DNA from: Hyphomicrobiales bacterium
GTDB lineage: Bacteria > Pseudomonadota > Alphaproteobacteria > Rhizobiales > Devosiaceae
Direction of reading: 5' to 3'
Assembly: GCA_015487985.1 (NCBI GenBank)
Contig: WFOP01000002.1
Location: forward strand, 1 to 16,485
DNA length: 16,485 bases
Below, piece after piece: positions 1 to 7,284 of this stretch. The position numbers and the translations under genes are program-made. The notes below the pieces were generated by a model. It saw nothing but the letters and a program-made list of their open reading frames with translations, did not search any database and was not told where the DNA came from. Within the stretch, counting starts at the first letter, position 1. Each line of letters begins with the position of its first letter.

Positions 1-1865
1 CGCGAAACCTTGTCAGCCGGTGTCAATTGCGCTTCTGCCTGAGCGATGCCCAGTTCAGTTGCCAGCTCGTGCACAGGGCCGGCCCTGTCCCCGGACAGCA
101 GACTGATCTGCACCCCCGCAGCTTTAAGGGCGTCAATGGCCTCTTTTGCCTCCGGGCGGGCGGTGTCGGACAATTCAAATCCGGCAACGGGTTTTTGGTT
201 GAGAGACAGCCAGACCTGCGAGCGGTTTGAATATTGTTGCGGGTTTTTTACCCCGCACCATTCTGCATGCCCCAGTCGCCATTCGCCCTGTTTATCGGTG
301 GCCTTTAGTCCTTGTCCGGGCACCTCGTCGACTTGCCCTTCAAAAACCTCGTTCACGCAGATTTTCTTTTCGTTTGCACCATCGCCAAGTGCAACGGAAA
401 ACGGATGTGCGCTGCGCCGGGCCAGACGCGCCGCTTGGGCAAAATCGGCACGATTGCCCAAAAGCTGCCCTTTCAGGCGTGGTTTGCCCACCGTCAAGGT
501 GCCGGTTTTATCAAATACAACATGATCGACCAGTGCCATTCGCTCCAGTGCCGCGCCGTCCTTCATGACGATGCCCGCCTCAAACAGCCTGCCTGCCGCC
601 ACGATATGCACCATGGGCACCGCCAGTCCCAGCGCGCAGGGGCAGGTGATAATCAGCACGGCTATGGAAATGACCGTGGCCACATGCCAGTCTCCCCCCA
701 GCAATCCCCACCCTAAAAAGGCACTCAGGGCCAGCATGTGAACGGCAGGGGCATAGATTTCAGCCGCCTTGTCGGCTACGCGCCGATAGCCCGCTTTTGA
801 GCCTTCTGCCGCCTCCATCAATTCAATCATGCGGGCCAGAAATGACTTGTCCGCCGGGTGTTCCGCTTTCAGGGAAATCGACCCCGATAGAATAAGGGTT
901 CCCGCCAGCAGGGATTGTCCCGGCTCCACAGGCTCCGGTTCTGCTTCCCCGCTCACCAGAGAAACATCCGCCTCGCTGACCCCTTCGATTACTTCGCCAT
1001 CCACAGGAATACGTTGACCGGCAAAAATGGACAGAACCATTCCCGGCTCGATGTCCCCGATTGCGACGGCCTCACGCCGACCATCCGGCAATATCTGAAC
1101 GGCGCTTCTGGGGGAGAGTTGGGCAAGGTTCTTGACTGCACCGCGCGCCTTTTCGCGCATCATATGATCCAGCGTGCGCCCCACCAATAAGAAGAATAAC
1201 AGGGAGACCGAGGCATCAAAATAAACCAGTTTTGCCCCGCGCGCCGTCTCAAAAATGCTCATGCACAAGGCCAGCACCACAGCAAGGGAAATGGGGACAT
1301 CCATGTTCAGCCTGCCATGGCGCAGGGCAGCGATAGCCGAGCGGAAAAATACCTGCCCTGAAAATCCCACGGTTGGAATGGCAATCAGGGCTGAAATCCA
1401 GTGGAACAGATCGCGGGTGGCCTCTTCCGCCCCCGACCAGACCGACACCGAAAACAGCATGATATTGCCTGCTGCAAAACCGGCAACAGCCATGGCACGG
1501 ATCAAGCTTCCCATTTGCCCGTCATCGTCCTCATCCAGCCCTTCGAGCAAAAGAATGCGGTGACCCGATTTTGTGACCGCCGCTGTCATTTGGTCCGGGG
1601 AGCCTTTTTCAGGATCATAGGTAATGCGCACCCGTTTGGTAGACAGGTTAACGCGTGCCGCATGCACCATGCCAAGCTCGCCCAGGTCCCGCTCAATGGT
1701 GGAGATACAGGTGGCGCAATGCACATCAGGCACCGCCAGTTCCAGTTGATTCAGACCTTCGCCAAGGGGCTTGGAGGCGGCAAGCAGGCTTTCATTGTCC
1801 GATTCTGCGGATTTGGTTGCCCCGATATGGGCCGCAGCTTCAATACCCGGAGCGCAACAACTCAT
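1..1865 (-). CDS. ccoI: CcoI/FixI copper-exporting P1B-type ATPase (3' end outside window)
   Basis: The product is a copper-translocating P-type ATPase of the inner membrane, needed to supply copper to the CcoN active site of cbb3 oxidase. About 621 residues are visible. An N-terminal MSCCAPG segment precedes a heavy-metal-associated domain with a metal-binding HCATC (residues 49-53). Membrane helices follow, then the actuator motif SGE (305-307), the metal-gating CPC in a transmembrane segment (408-410), the phosphorylation motif DKTGTLT (Asp452) and the His-Pro pair HP (487-488). The family is usually about 720-760 residues, so roughly the last 110-130, including the GDGxNDAPAL hinge motif, lie beyond base 1. 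The ATG at 1865-1863 was chosen because an in-frame TGA sits 27 bases upstream and GGAA precedes the ATG at SD distance. The actuator has SGE where many P-type ATPases have TGE. Downstream ccoS is expected outside the window. Identification is secure. Confidence 0.95.
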   Translation of the reverse strand, partial: MSCCAPGIEAAAHIGATKSAESDNESLLAASKPLGEGLNQLELAVPDVHCATCISTIERDLGELGMVHAARVNLSTKRVRITYDPEKGSPDQMTAAVTKSGHRILLLEGLDEDDDGQMGSLIRAMAVAGFAAGNIMLFSVSVWSGAEEATRDLFHWISALIAIPTVGFSGQVFFRSAIAALRHGRLNMDVPISLAVVLALCMSIFETARGAKLVYFDASVSLLFFLLVGRTLDHMMREKARGAVKNLAQLSPRSAVQILPDGRREAVAIGDIEPGMVLSIFAGQRIPVDGEVIEGVSEADVSLVSGEAEPEPVEPGQSLLAGTLILSGSISLKAEHPADKSFLARMIELMEAAEGSKAGYRRVADKAAEIYAPAVHMLALSAFLGWGLLGGDWHVATVISIAVLIITCPCALGLAVPMVHIVAAGRLFEAGIVMKDGAALERMALVDHVVFDKTGTLTVGKPRLKGQLLGNRADFAQAARLARRSAHPFSVALGDGANEKKICVNEVFEGQVDEVPGQGLKATDKQGEWRLGHAEWCGVKNPQQYSNRSQVWLSLNQKPVAGFELSDTARPEAKEAIDALKAAGVQISLLSGDRAGPVHELATELGIAQAEAQLTPADKVS

Positions 1866-1903
1866 CTGACAATTTCCATGTTGAACATTTCAGCACGCGC
1901 CAT
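1862..1903 (-). CDS. Possible 13-codon leader ORF overlapping the ccoI start
   Basis: In the 55-bp gap between ccoH and ccoI there is a short reading frame encoding MARAEMFNMEIVR. AGGAAA lies upstream of its ATG, and its TGA overlaps the ccoI ATG as ATGA. It has no recognisable homology. It may be fortuitous, or it may couple translation of ccoI to the upstream message by termination and re-initiation. Only the reading frame and the overlap are visible; that it is translated is inference. Confidence 0.2.
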   Translation of the reverse strand: MARAEMFNMEIVR

Positions 1904-1920
1904 TTGTTGGAGTTTCCTGT

Positions 1921-2418
1921 TTAAGTACCCGGAATTGCAGGAGGCGCAACGATCAGACGTGCCCGGTAGTTAAAATCGGGCCGGCCGGGCATCAATGCAT
2001 GAATGACCACATTCCACACCCCGGCGGGAAGTTCTTCGGCCACTTCATACCATGTATGAACCGGCTGCAAGGTCAGTGTGCGGTCCAGCTTGGTGCCAAT
2101 TGGCCGGGTGAGCGCAATTGTTACGTCCTTCAACTCAACTGCCACATTGTCCTCATCAGCCAGGAAAAATTTCAAAATGCCATCCGAATAGCTGATATCA
2201 ATTTTAAGGTTGAGTTCGGCCTGAGCGCGTGAGGCGGCAAGTTTTTCATTGAATTGCTGGCTGGCAACATAGGAATTTTTAACCACCAGCCCGGTCCATG
2301 ATTGTGTTGCCTTGGTCGCCATAAAAATGTTGACGGAAAAGATGGTTCCAAAAAACAATATTATGATGATCAGCATATGTTTGCCGGTGAATGGTCGCTG
2401 AGTTTGTTCTTCACTCAT
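1921..2418 (-). CDS. ccoH: CcoH/FixH cbb3 oxidase assembly protein
   Basis: This 165-residue protein matches the FixH/CcoH family: a short cytoplasmic N-terminus, a single transmembrane segment (about residues 14-33) and a periplasmic beta-rich domain with the family-like ending that includes GVWNVVI and FNYRARL. CcoH is required for assembly or stability of cbb3 oxidase and is known to associate with it in other alphaproteobacteria. The ATG at 2418 is preceded by AAGGAAC at SD distance. The gene lies 24 bp after ccoG and 55 bp before ccoI, in the conserved ccoGHI order, so it is almost certainly cotranscribed from the promoter upstream of ccoG. Confidence 0.92.
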   Translation of the reverse strand: MSEEQTQRPFTGKHMLIIIILFFGTIFSVNIFMATKATQSWTGLVVKNSYVASQQFNEKLAASRAQAELNLKIDISYSDGILKFFLADEDNVAVELKDVTIALTRPIGTKLDRTLTLQPVHTWYEVAEELPAGVWNVVIHALMPGRPDFNYRARLIVAPPAIPGT

Positions 2419-2442
2419 TTGTAAGTTCCTTGCTTAAAAACA

Positions 2443-4008
2443 CTATTGCGGTGCTTCAAAAATTGCTTTGGCCGAGGCGGTTTCAGAACCATCCACATCA
2501 CTGACCGTTACATAAAAGGTTTGTGGAACAGACAGCAGATCTTTTGTATCTGCCTGAATGTAAAGTCGAACCGGCTGAACCTGATCGGGGTCAATTTCAA
2601 GCGTAAGCGTTTCCTTGGGCTCGGTTTGTTGGCCCGCCAGTCGCAATGTGCCACCCTCAAGACCTTCAAGGGACATTGTAACAGTGCGCGGGTTGGGTGT
2701 CATGTTAAGAATCTTCACATCAAAACCATTGCTGACCGACCCATCGGAAAGCAAAACATATAACGGGTTGCGATCATGCAATAGATTGATTGCCAGTCGA
2801 TCCCGCGTGTTCAATACATATAACATGCCAAAGCCGATGGCCGCCAGCACCCCCGCATATAAAATTGTGCGCGGACGGAAGATGGTTTTCCAGTTGGCGT
2901 GTTTCAGAGTACTGACAAATCTGCCATCTTCGGTGCGCACGTTTTTGGGATTGTAGGTGTCCCCGTCCCCCATCGCAATTTTTACATTCTCATTGTAATC
3001 GTTCAGGGTTGTGTAGGAAATCAGGCCCTTTTCCCGTCCGATTTTCACCATGACATCATCACACGCATCAATACAAAGGGCGCAGGTGATACATTCAAGC
3101 TGATTGCCGTCTCGAATATCAATCCCCATGGGACAAACCGCCACGCAGGCATTGCATTCGATACAATCCCCCACAACTTTGCCTTGGGCCTTGGCTTTTT
3201 TGGTATGTTTTGTTCGCGGCTCGCCCCGCCAGTCATTATAGGTCACGGTTGCCGAATATTCATCCAGCATGGCCGCCTGAATGCGTGGCCACGGGCACAT
3301 GTAGGTGCAGACCTGTTCGCGCATGAATCCGCCAAAGACATAGGTAAAAGCGGTGAGGACGGCAATTGTTATATAGGCGGCAGGGGAGGCTTCAAAATTT
3401 ATCAGATCCTGCGCCAGTTGTGGCGCATCGGCAAAATAAAATACCCACGCCCCCCCGGTGCTGATGGCCAGCAGCAACCAGATAACGTGTTTTGAAACGC
3501 GTTTGACAACCTTGCTCAGGCTCCAGGGGGCCGCATCAAGTTTGATCCGGGCGTTTCTTTCTCCTTCAATGGCCCGCTCCACCACCAGAAACAGATCCAC
3601 CCAAACGGTTTGCGGGCAGGTATAGCCGCACCAGGCGCGTCCCACGGTGGAGGTGATGAGAAAAAGACCAATGCCCGCCATGACAAGCAGGCCGGCCACA
3701 TAATAAAATTCCTGCGGCCAGATTTCGATCCACAGGAAAAAGAACCGCCGGTTGGCCAGATCGATCAACACCGCCTGATCCGTTACATATTCACCCCGGT
3801 CCCATTTCAGCCATGGCGTGATATAGTAAATCGCCAGCGTCAAAACCATAATGATCCACTTCAGGCGCCGGAATGTTCCCTTTGCCCGTTTCGGGAAAAT
3901 TTTCTTTCGTGGGGCATAAAGTGGTTCGCGAACTTTTGCGGAGTTTACGGCTTCAACGTCGAACTGATCAATTCCCTTTTGAGAATCCTGATTTTTGTCA
4001 TCGAGCAT
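2443..4008 (-). CDS. ccoG: CcoG/FixG/RdxA iron-sulfur membrane protein, cupric reductase for cbb3 assembly
   Basis: This is a 521-residue polyferredoxin-like membrane protein. CcoG is known to reduce Cu(II) to Cu(I) in the copper delivery route to cbb3 oxidase. Two ferredoxin-type cysteine clusters are present: C282/C285/C288 plus C292, and C306/C309/C312 plus C316. Further conserved cysteines lie in WCGYTCP (C127, C131) and CTYMCPWPR (C234, C238). Several transmembrane helices precede the clusters, one follows at about residue 380, and the C-terminus is a periplasmic Ig-like domain. The frame extends upstream to a TTG at 4062, but the ATG at 4008 has AGG at SD distance and gives the normal family length, so it was preferred. 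The gene is first in ccoGHI and has its own FNR box about 95 bp upstream. Confidence 0.95.
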   Translation of the reverse strand: MLDDKNQDSQKGIDQFDVEAVNSAKVREPLYAPRKKIFPKRAKGTFRRLKWIIMVLTLAIYYITPWLKWDRGEYVTDQAVLIDLANRRFFFLWIEIWPQEFYYVAGLLVMAGIGLFLITSTVGRAWCGYTCPQTVWVDLFLVVERAIEGERNARIKLDAAPWSLSKVVKRVSKHVIWLLLAISTGGAWVFYFADAPQLAQDLINFEASPAAYITIAVLTAFTYVFGGFMREQVCTYMCPWPRIQAAMLDEYSATVTYNDWRGEPRTKHTKKAKAQGKVVGDCIECNACVAVCPMGIDIRDGNQLECITCALCIDACDDVMVKIGREKGLISYTTLNDYNENVKIAMGDGDTYNPKNVRTEDGRFVSTLKHANWKTIFRPRTILYAGVLAAIGFGMLYVLNTRDRLAINLLHDRNPLYVLLSDGSVSNGFDVKILNMTPNPRTVTMSLEGLEGGTLRLAGQQTEPKETLTLEIDPDQVQPVRLYIQADTKDLLSVPQTFYVTVSDVDGSETASAKAIFEAPQ

Positions 4009-4096
4009 AGTGGTGTGCCTGCTTGCCTTGGGGAAGGGGTCAACAGTGAAATGAATAAGCAATCATACCATTGTCATGTTATTTGCTTCCCATGTG

Positions 4097-4110
4097 TTGA
4101 TTTTTGTCAA
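4097..4110 (-). promoter_or_regulatory. FNR/FixK-type box upstream of ccoG
   Basis: The sequence TTGAT-TTTT-GTCAA matches the FNR-family consensus TTGAT-N4-ATCAA at nine of ten half-site positions. It is centred about 95 bp before the ccoG ATG, in the gap after the HupE-like gene. A GACAAT hexamer (minus, 4075-4070) lies at the spacing expected for class II activation; TATGAT (4067-4062) is a better hexamer but is 7 bp too far. Either places transcription start between about 4065 and 4055. FnrL, encoded in this window, is the likely activator. Confidence 0.85.
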
Positions 4111-4127
4111 CTTACATAAGTGTTTTC

Positions 4128-5291
4128 TTACACAAAAAACGTGCGTTCTATAAACCACCATATGGCGATTGCGCCAATAGCTAATGAGGCCGGAATGACA
4201 ATAAATTTGTGATACCAGCTTGTTTTTGAGAACCAGAAGCCCACAACCAGAAAACACACGGCAATTACGCTGAGCTGACCCAGCTCCACCCCGATGTTAA
4301 AGGAGATCAGACCCACCACAAATTGATTGGCGGGCAGCCCGATTTCACTCAAAACGCCTGCAAAGCCCAAACCGTGCAACAGGCCAAATGCAAAGACGAC
4401 AAATGGCCGCCACCGGGTCAGTTTTTGCGTAAATATATTTTCCACGCTGACATAAACAATCGAAAGCGCAATCAGGGGTTCCACGAGGGCAGGGGAAGCA
4501 ACCACCAGTCCCGTAATGCCCAATGCCAGGCTGATTGTATGGGCAAGGGTAAACGCCGTGATCTGCCATAAAAGAGGGCGCAGTCTGGTCGACAGCAAAA
4601 ACAGGCCGACAACAAACAATATATGGTCAATGCCACGCGGGATAATATGAATATAACCAACGCCGATATAGTTGACGACCGTGTCAAAAAATCCGCGCGC
4701 CCTGGAGCCGGTAATGGGCAGAGGATCGCTTAGCTGTCCCTCAACGATATAGGCGGAATAGGCTTCGTTGTCCTCCTCCCCCGCAATACGGATAACGCTG
4801 GAGCCAAACTGAAAAACCCAGCCCCAGGTAAAGGTTTCAGCGCCGGGGGGGAGGTCTCCAACGATGGTCAGGGTGGATTCGCGCGCCAGATCGATATCCC
4901 CGGTTTCAGGAATTTCCACGCTTTGGATTCTCGCCTCAAGCGGGAGACCGTCGGCTTCAAGCCGAAGTCCTGCCAGAAACTCCGGGGAAAAATCCGCAAA
5001 CACCGTTTCAAGTTCTTCAGCGGACAAGGCGCGCATACGATCATATTCAGGCGCATTTTCACTTTGTGATGTATCGTCATTATCCGGCTCGATCCCGGCA
5101 ATGACGGCTTCAAGGTTGAGCAGAATTGAAATCGAATATTTCGAATCCTGCAAAAAACTCAAGTCCGCAATCGCAGGTTGCACTTCGTGGGCGACACTGC
5201 TCCACACCAGGGTGAATATCCCGATCACGCTTAGAAGAAGCCTCTTGAGCCAACGACGAATATAACCCACACTGAATAGTTGATATTTCAT
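4128..5291 (-). CDS. HupE/UreJ_2-type membrane protein, candidate metal permease
   Basis: The 387-residue product has a signal peptide (RRWLKRLLL core, likely cleaved at SSVA-HEV, leaving His35 first), an exported domain of about 170 residues (35-205) and a C-terminal bundle of about six or seven membrane helices. That bundle carries the HupE/UreJ_2 signatures: IIPRGIDHILFVVGLFLLS with His215, Asp222 and His223, AFTLAH (His251), SIVYVSVEN (Glu284), HGLGFAG (His306) and FNIGVELGQ (Glu336). HupE and UreJ relatives transport nickel; members of the _2 branch with a large exported domain are poorly characterised. The first motif here is H-X6-DH, one residue longer than the H-X5-DH of classical HupE. 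The ATG at 5291 has AGGAAA at SD distance. The gene is divergent from a DUF4198 gene 33 bp away and ends 119 bp before ccoG, with no convincing terminator, so read-through into ccoG is possible. Family assignment is firm; the metal is unknown. Confidence 0.85.
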   Translation of the reverse strand: MKYQLFSVGYIRRWLKRLLLSVIGIFTLVWSSVAHEVQPAIADLSFLQDSKYSISILLNLEAVIAGIEPDNDDTSQSENAPEYDRMRALSAEELETVFADFSPEFLAGLRLEADGLPLEARIQSVEIPETGDIDLARESTLTIVGDLPPGAETFTWGWVFQFGSSVIRIAGEEDNEAYSAYIVEGQLSDPLPITGSRARGFFDTVVNYIGVGYIHIIPRGIDHILFVVGLFLLSTRLRPLLWQITAFTLAHTISLALGITGLVVASPALVEPLIALSIVYVSVENIFTQKLTRWRPFVVFAFGLLHGLGFAGVLSEIGLPANQFVVGLISFNIGVELGQLSVIAVCFLVVGFWFSKTSWYHKFIVIPASLAIGAIAIWWFIERTFFV

Positions 5292-5303
5292 GCTTTTCCT
5301 TTT

Positions 5304-5323
5304 GGAGACTACTGGAGACTACT
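5304..5323. repeat. Tandem direct repeat of GGAGACTACT spanning the RBS region
   Basis: Two perfect 10-bp copies lie back to back in the 33-bp divergent gap. The second copy supplies the ribosome binding site GGAG (5314-5317), 7 bases before the ATG of the DUF4198 gene, and the first supplies a duplicate GGAG. Duplication by replication slippage is a simple explanation. Confidence 0.8.
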
Positions 5324-5324
5324 A

Positions 5325-6152
5325 ATGCCAATTAAATCAAAATTCAATCGGATGATCGCTGTTTTGGCGGCGGGGATACTGTTTTTGCAATCCCCTTCGT
5401 TTGGCCATGAATACTGGATCGAGCCAATCAGTTTTTCTCCCGCTTTGGGGCAGCAGGTTTCTGCAAATCTCAAGGTTGGTTCAGACCTTAAAGGGCAGTC
5501 TCTTGCATTTATCCCCCAGTTTACGCTCAGCTATCAGCTTATGGATGCAAAAGGGATGCTGGAACTGGAAGGCGCTGCGGGGGACAGGCCAGCTTTGAAC
5601 TTTTTCCCTGAGCAGGCCGGATTGAATGTCATTGTTTACCAGACCACAAAAAATCGGGTGACCTTTAGTGAATGGGAGGTATTTGAAAAATATCTGGTGA
5701 GTGAGGGCATGCCTGAAATTATCGGGCGGCACCGCGAGCGCGGCCTGCCTCAAACCGATTTTTCCGAAAGCTATTCACGATATGCAAAGACACTGATCGA
5801 CGTTGATTCCACAGGCACAGGAAATGACGCAGCCACGGGGATGATCATTGAACTGGTGGCAATGCAAAATCCCTATTCCTTGCAGCCCGGCGAGGAACTT
5901 GGCATCCAGCTGCTTTATCGCGGGGAACCGTTGGCGGACAATCAGATATCAATATTTATGCAGGATCAGGCCCGCACGAAAGAATTGGTTGTTGAGCGGG
6001 TGCGCACGGATGAAAACGGTCAGATCAAATTTGTGCCCGAGCCGGGTTTGATGTATCTGCTCAATTCAATTGAAATAGAAGAAATCAGCGGGCAGGGCAA
6101 ATTGTCATGGGAAAGTTTCTGGGCATCCTTGACGTTTGCGGTCCCTGAATAA
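5325..6152 (+). CDS. DUF4198-type exported protein, candidate periplasmic metal-binding partner
   Basis: The 275-residue protein has a signal peptide (hydrophobic core at residues 10-20, likely cleaved at PSFG-HEY) and then the DUF4198 hallmark HEYWIEP, so His28 would become the mature N-terminus. The rest is beta-rich: an N-terminal Ig-like region, a middle segment with FSESYSRYAKTLIDV, and a C-terminal region with NPYSLQPGEELGI and a terminal repeat-like fold. DUF4198 relatives are found beside nickel/cobalt transport genes and are thought to be periplasmic metal-handling proteins, but biochemical proof is limited. The ATG at 5325 was chosen because GGAG lies 7 bases upstream and the signal peptide follows directly; the open frame extends to 5280 only by overlapping the neighbouring gene. 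It is the only plus-strand gene within the cco region and ends before a strong terminator. Its pairing with the HupE-like gene suggests one shared system. Confidence 0.82.
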   Translation: MPIKSKFNRMIAVLAAGILFLQSPSFGHEYWIEPISFSPALGQQVSANLKVGSDLKGQSLAFIPQFTLSYQLMDAKGMLELEGAAGDRPALNFFPEQAGLNVIVYQTTKNRVTFSEWEVFEKYLVSEGMPEIIGRHRERGLPQTDFSESYSRYAKTLIDVDSTGTGNDAATGMIIELVAMQNPYSLQPGEELGIQLLYRGEPLADNQISIFMQDQARTKELVVERVRTDENGQIKFVPEPGLMYLLNSIEIEEISGQGKLSWESFWASLTFAVPE

Positions 6153-6174
6153 GGGTCAGCCGGTTTCAAGGCAC

Positions 6175-6207
6175 AAAAAAGGGGCTGTCCATAAAGGACA
6201 GCCCCTT
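6175..6207. terminator. Bidirectional intrinsic terminator
   Basis: A perfect 12-bp stem (6179-6190 AAGGGGCTGTCC paired with 6196-6207) encloses a 5-base loop. On the minus strand the stem is followed by six T residues, making a textbook terminator for ccoNOQP, whose last gene ends at 6232. On the plus strand it is followed by TTAAATTTATT and can end the DUF4198 transcript, which stops at 6152. It insulates two converging units. Confidence 0.92.
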
Positions 6208-6231
6208 AAATTTATTGCATTGTTTCAGTCC

Positions 6232-7101
6232 CTATTGTCCACCACCAAGGGAGTGCACATAAACGGCCAACTGTTTGACGGTGACATCCCCCAGTTTTTC
6301 ACCCCATGCAGGCATTACACCATGTTGGGGCGTATCAATCTGGCTGACAATCGCATCAAGAGAACCGGCATACTGGAAGATGGCGTTGTTAAGCGCGGGC
6401 GCTCCCTGATAAATGTCGCCTGCCCCGGTTTCCCCGTGACATCCAGAACAATTGTCCAAAAACAGTTCTTCGCCTTCAGTTGTCTTTTCGCCGCCCTCAA
6501 AGCCACCAAGGAAGGCTGTATATTGTGCAACAGAGTGAATTTCCGCATTGGTAAGAATGTCATCCTTACCAAACGCGCTCATTTCACTGAAGCGGGTATC
6601 GAAATCCGCTTCATAGCGAATGCCATGATTGATCGTGGTATAGATGTCTTCGATTGTACCACCCCACAGCCACTCATCATCGTTCAGATTTGGATAGCCG
6701 ACAAATCCTTGTGCGCCAGAGCCGTGGCACTGGGAGCAGTTCAACTTGAAGGCTGCCGATCCCCCTGCGCGGGCAAACCGGGCCAGTTCCTCATCGCCAA
6801 TAATGTCCGTCAACTCGGTTGCATCAATGCGCGCAAAGAATTCCGCCTGTCCCTCTTTTGCTGCGGCAATATCGTTGGCCACGGCACCACGGCTGGTATA
6901 GCCCAGCACACCTGGCGTAAACGAATTGACCAGTGGAATGGCCGGCATGGCGATCATATAGCCCACCGCCCACACGATACAGGCATAAAATGTCCATAGC
7001 CACCAGCGCGGTAAAGGTGTGTTGAGCTCTTTGATTCCGTCCCACTCATGTCCCGTGGTTTCGGTGCCGCTAATCTTATCTACTTCGGGTTTGTCACTCA
7101 T
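6232..7101 (-). CDS. ccoP: CcoP/FixP, di-haem cytochrome c subunit of cbb3 oxidase
   Basis: This 289-residue subunit accepts electrons from the cytochrome bc1 side and passes them to CcoO. A cytoplasmic N-terminus precedes one transmembrane helix (about 32-58) and two periplasmic cytochrome c domains. The haem attachment motifs are CSQCH (C122, C125, H126) and CSGCH (C218, C221, H222), with likely axial methionines in MSAF (Met174) and MPAW (Met263). Length is normal for the family. The ATG at 7101 was chosen over an upstream in-frame ATG at 7131 because it has GAGG at SD distance and matches the usual MSDK-like start. The gene overlaps ccoQ by 8 bases, indicating coupled translation, and ends 25 bp before the shared terminator. 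Confidence 0.97.
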   Translation of the reverse strand: MSDKPEVDKISGTETTGHEWDGIKELNTPLPRWWLWTFYACIVWAVGYMIAMPAIPLVNSFTPGVLGYTSRGAVANDIAAAKEGQAEFFARIDATELTDIIGDEELARFARAGGSAAFKLNCSQCHGSGAQGFVGYPNLNDDEWLWGGTIEDIYTTINHGIRYEADFDTRFSEMSAFGKDDILTNAEIHSVAQYTAFLGGFEGGEKTTEGEELFLDNCSGCHGETGAGDIYQGAPALNNAIFQYAGSLDAIVSQIDTPQHGVMPAWGEKLGDVTVKQLAVYVHSLGGGQ

Positions 7102-7273
7102 TTTTGTTGTCCTCATCCAACAGGGTTTCATCCCTTAGTGGAATACCTGCGGCATCAATTGCACGTTTTTTGGCTCCGGGTAAAAACAGGCTGAAAAGCA
7201 CGCCCAGCCAAACAATCACCAGGTATAAAAGTCCCCAACTGTCGGCAAATTCGCGAAAAATTCCGTAATCCAT
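7094..7273 (-). CDS. ccoQ: CcoQ/FixQ, small cbb3 oxidase subunit
   Basis: This short gene encodes 59 residues beginning MDYGIFREFADSWGLLYLVI, with one transmembrane helix (about 14-31) and a charged cytoplasmic tail containing GAKKRAIDAAGIPL, a characteristic CcoQ pattern. CcoQ stabilises the CcoP-CcoNO complex in several bacteria. The ATG at 7273 is preceded by AGGGGGATGAA, a strong SD. It starts 11 bp after ccoO ends, and its TGA lies inside the start of ccoP. The tail is acidic (DETLLDEDNKNE). Confidence 0.93.
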   Translation of the reverse strand: MDYGIFREFADSWGLLYLVIVWLGVLFSLFLPGAKKRAIDAAGIPLRDETLLDEDNKNE

Positions 7274-7284
7274 TTCATCCCCCT

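Noticed and set aside
46..525. Antisense plus-strand frames across ccoI, and similar long frames opposite ccoG, ccoN, fdsA and fdsB
   Set aside because: They mirror strongly supported coding sequences with intact motifs on the other strand and have no signals of their own.
4009..4062. N-terminal extension of ccoG by 18 residues from a TTG
   Set aside because: The extension has no SD and crosses the predicted transcription start region; the ATG at 4008 fits family length.
5280..5324. Longer DUF4198 protein starting at 5280
   Set aside because: It would overlap the HupE-like gene start and put a non-signal sequence before the signal peptide; the ATG at 5325 has a proper SD.
7102..7131. Longer CcoP starting at 7131
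   Set aside because: The extra residues lie within ccoQ, lack an SD, and are not part of the family N-terminus.
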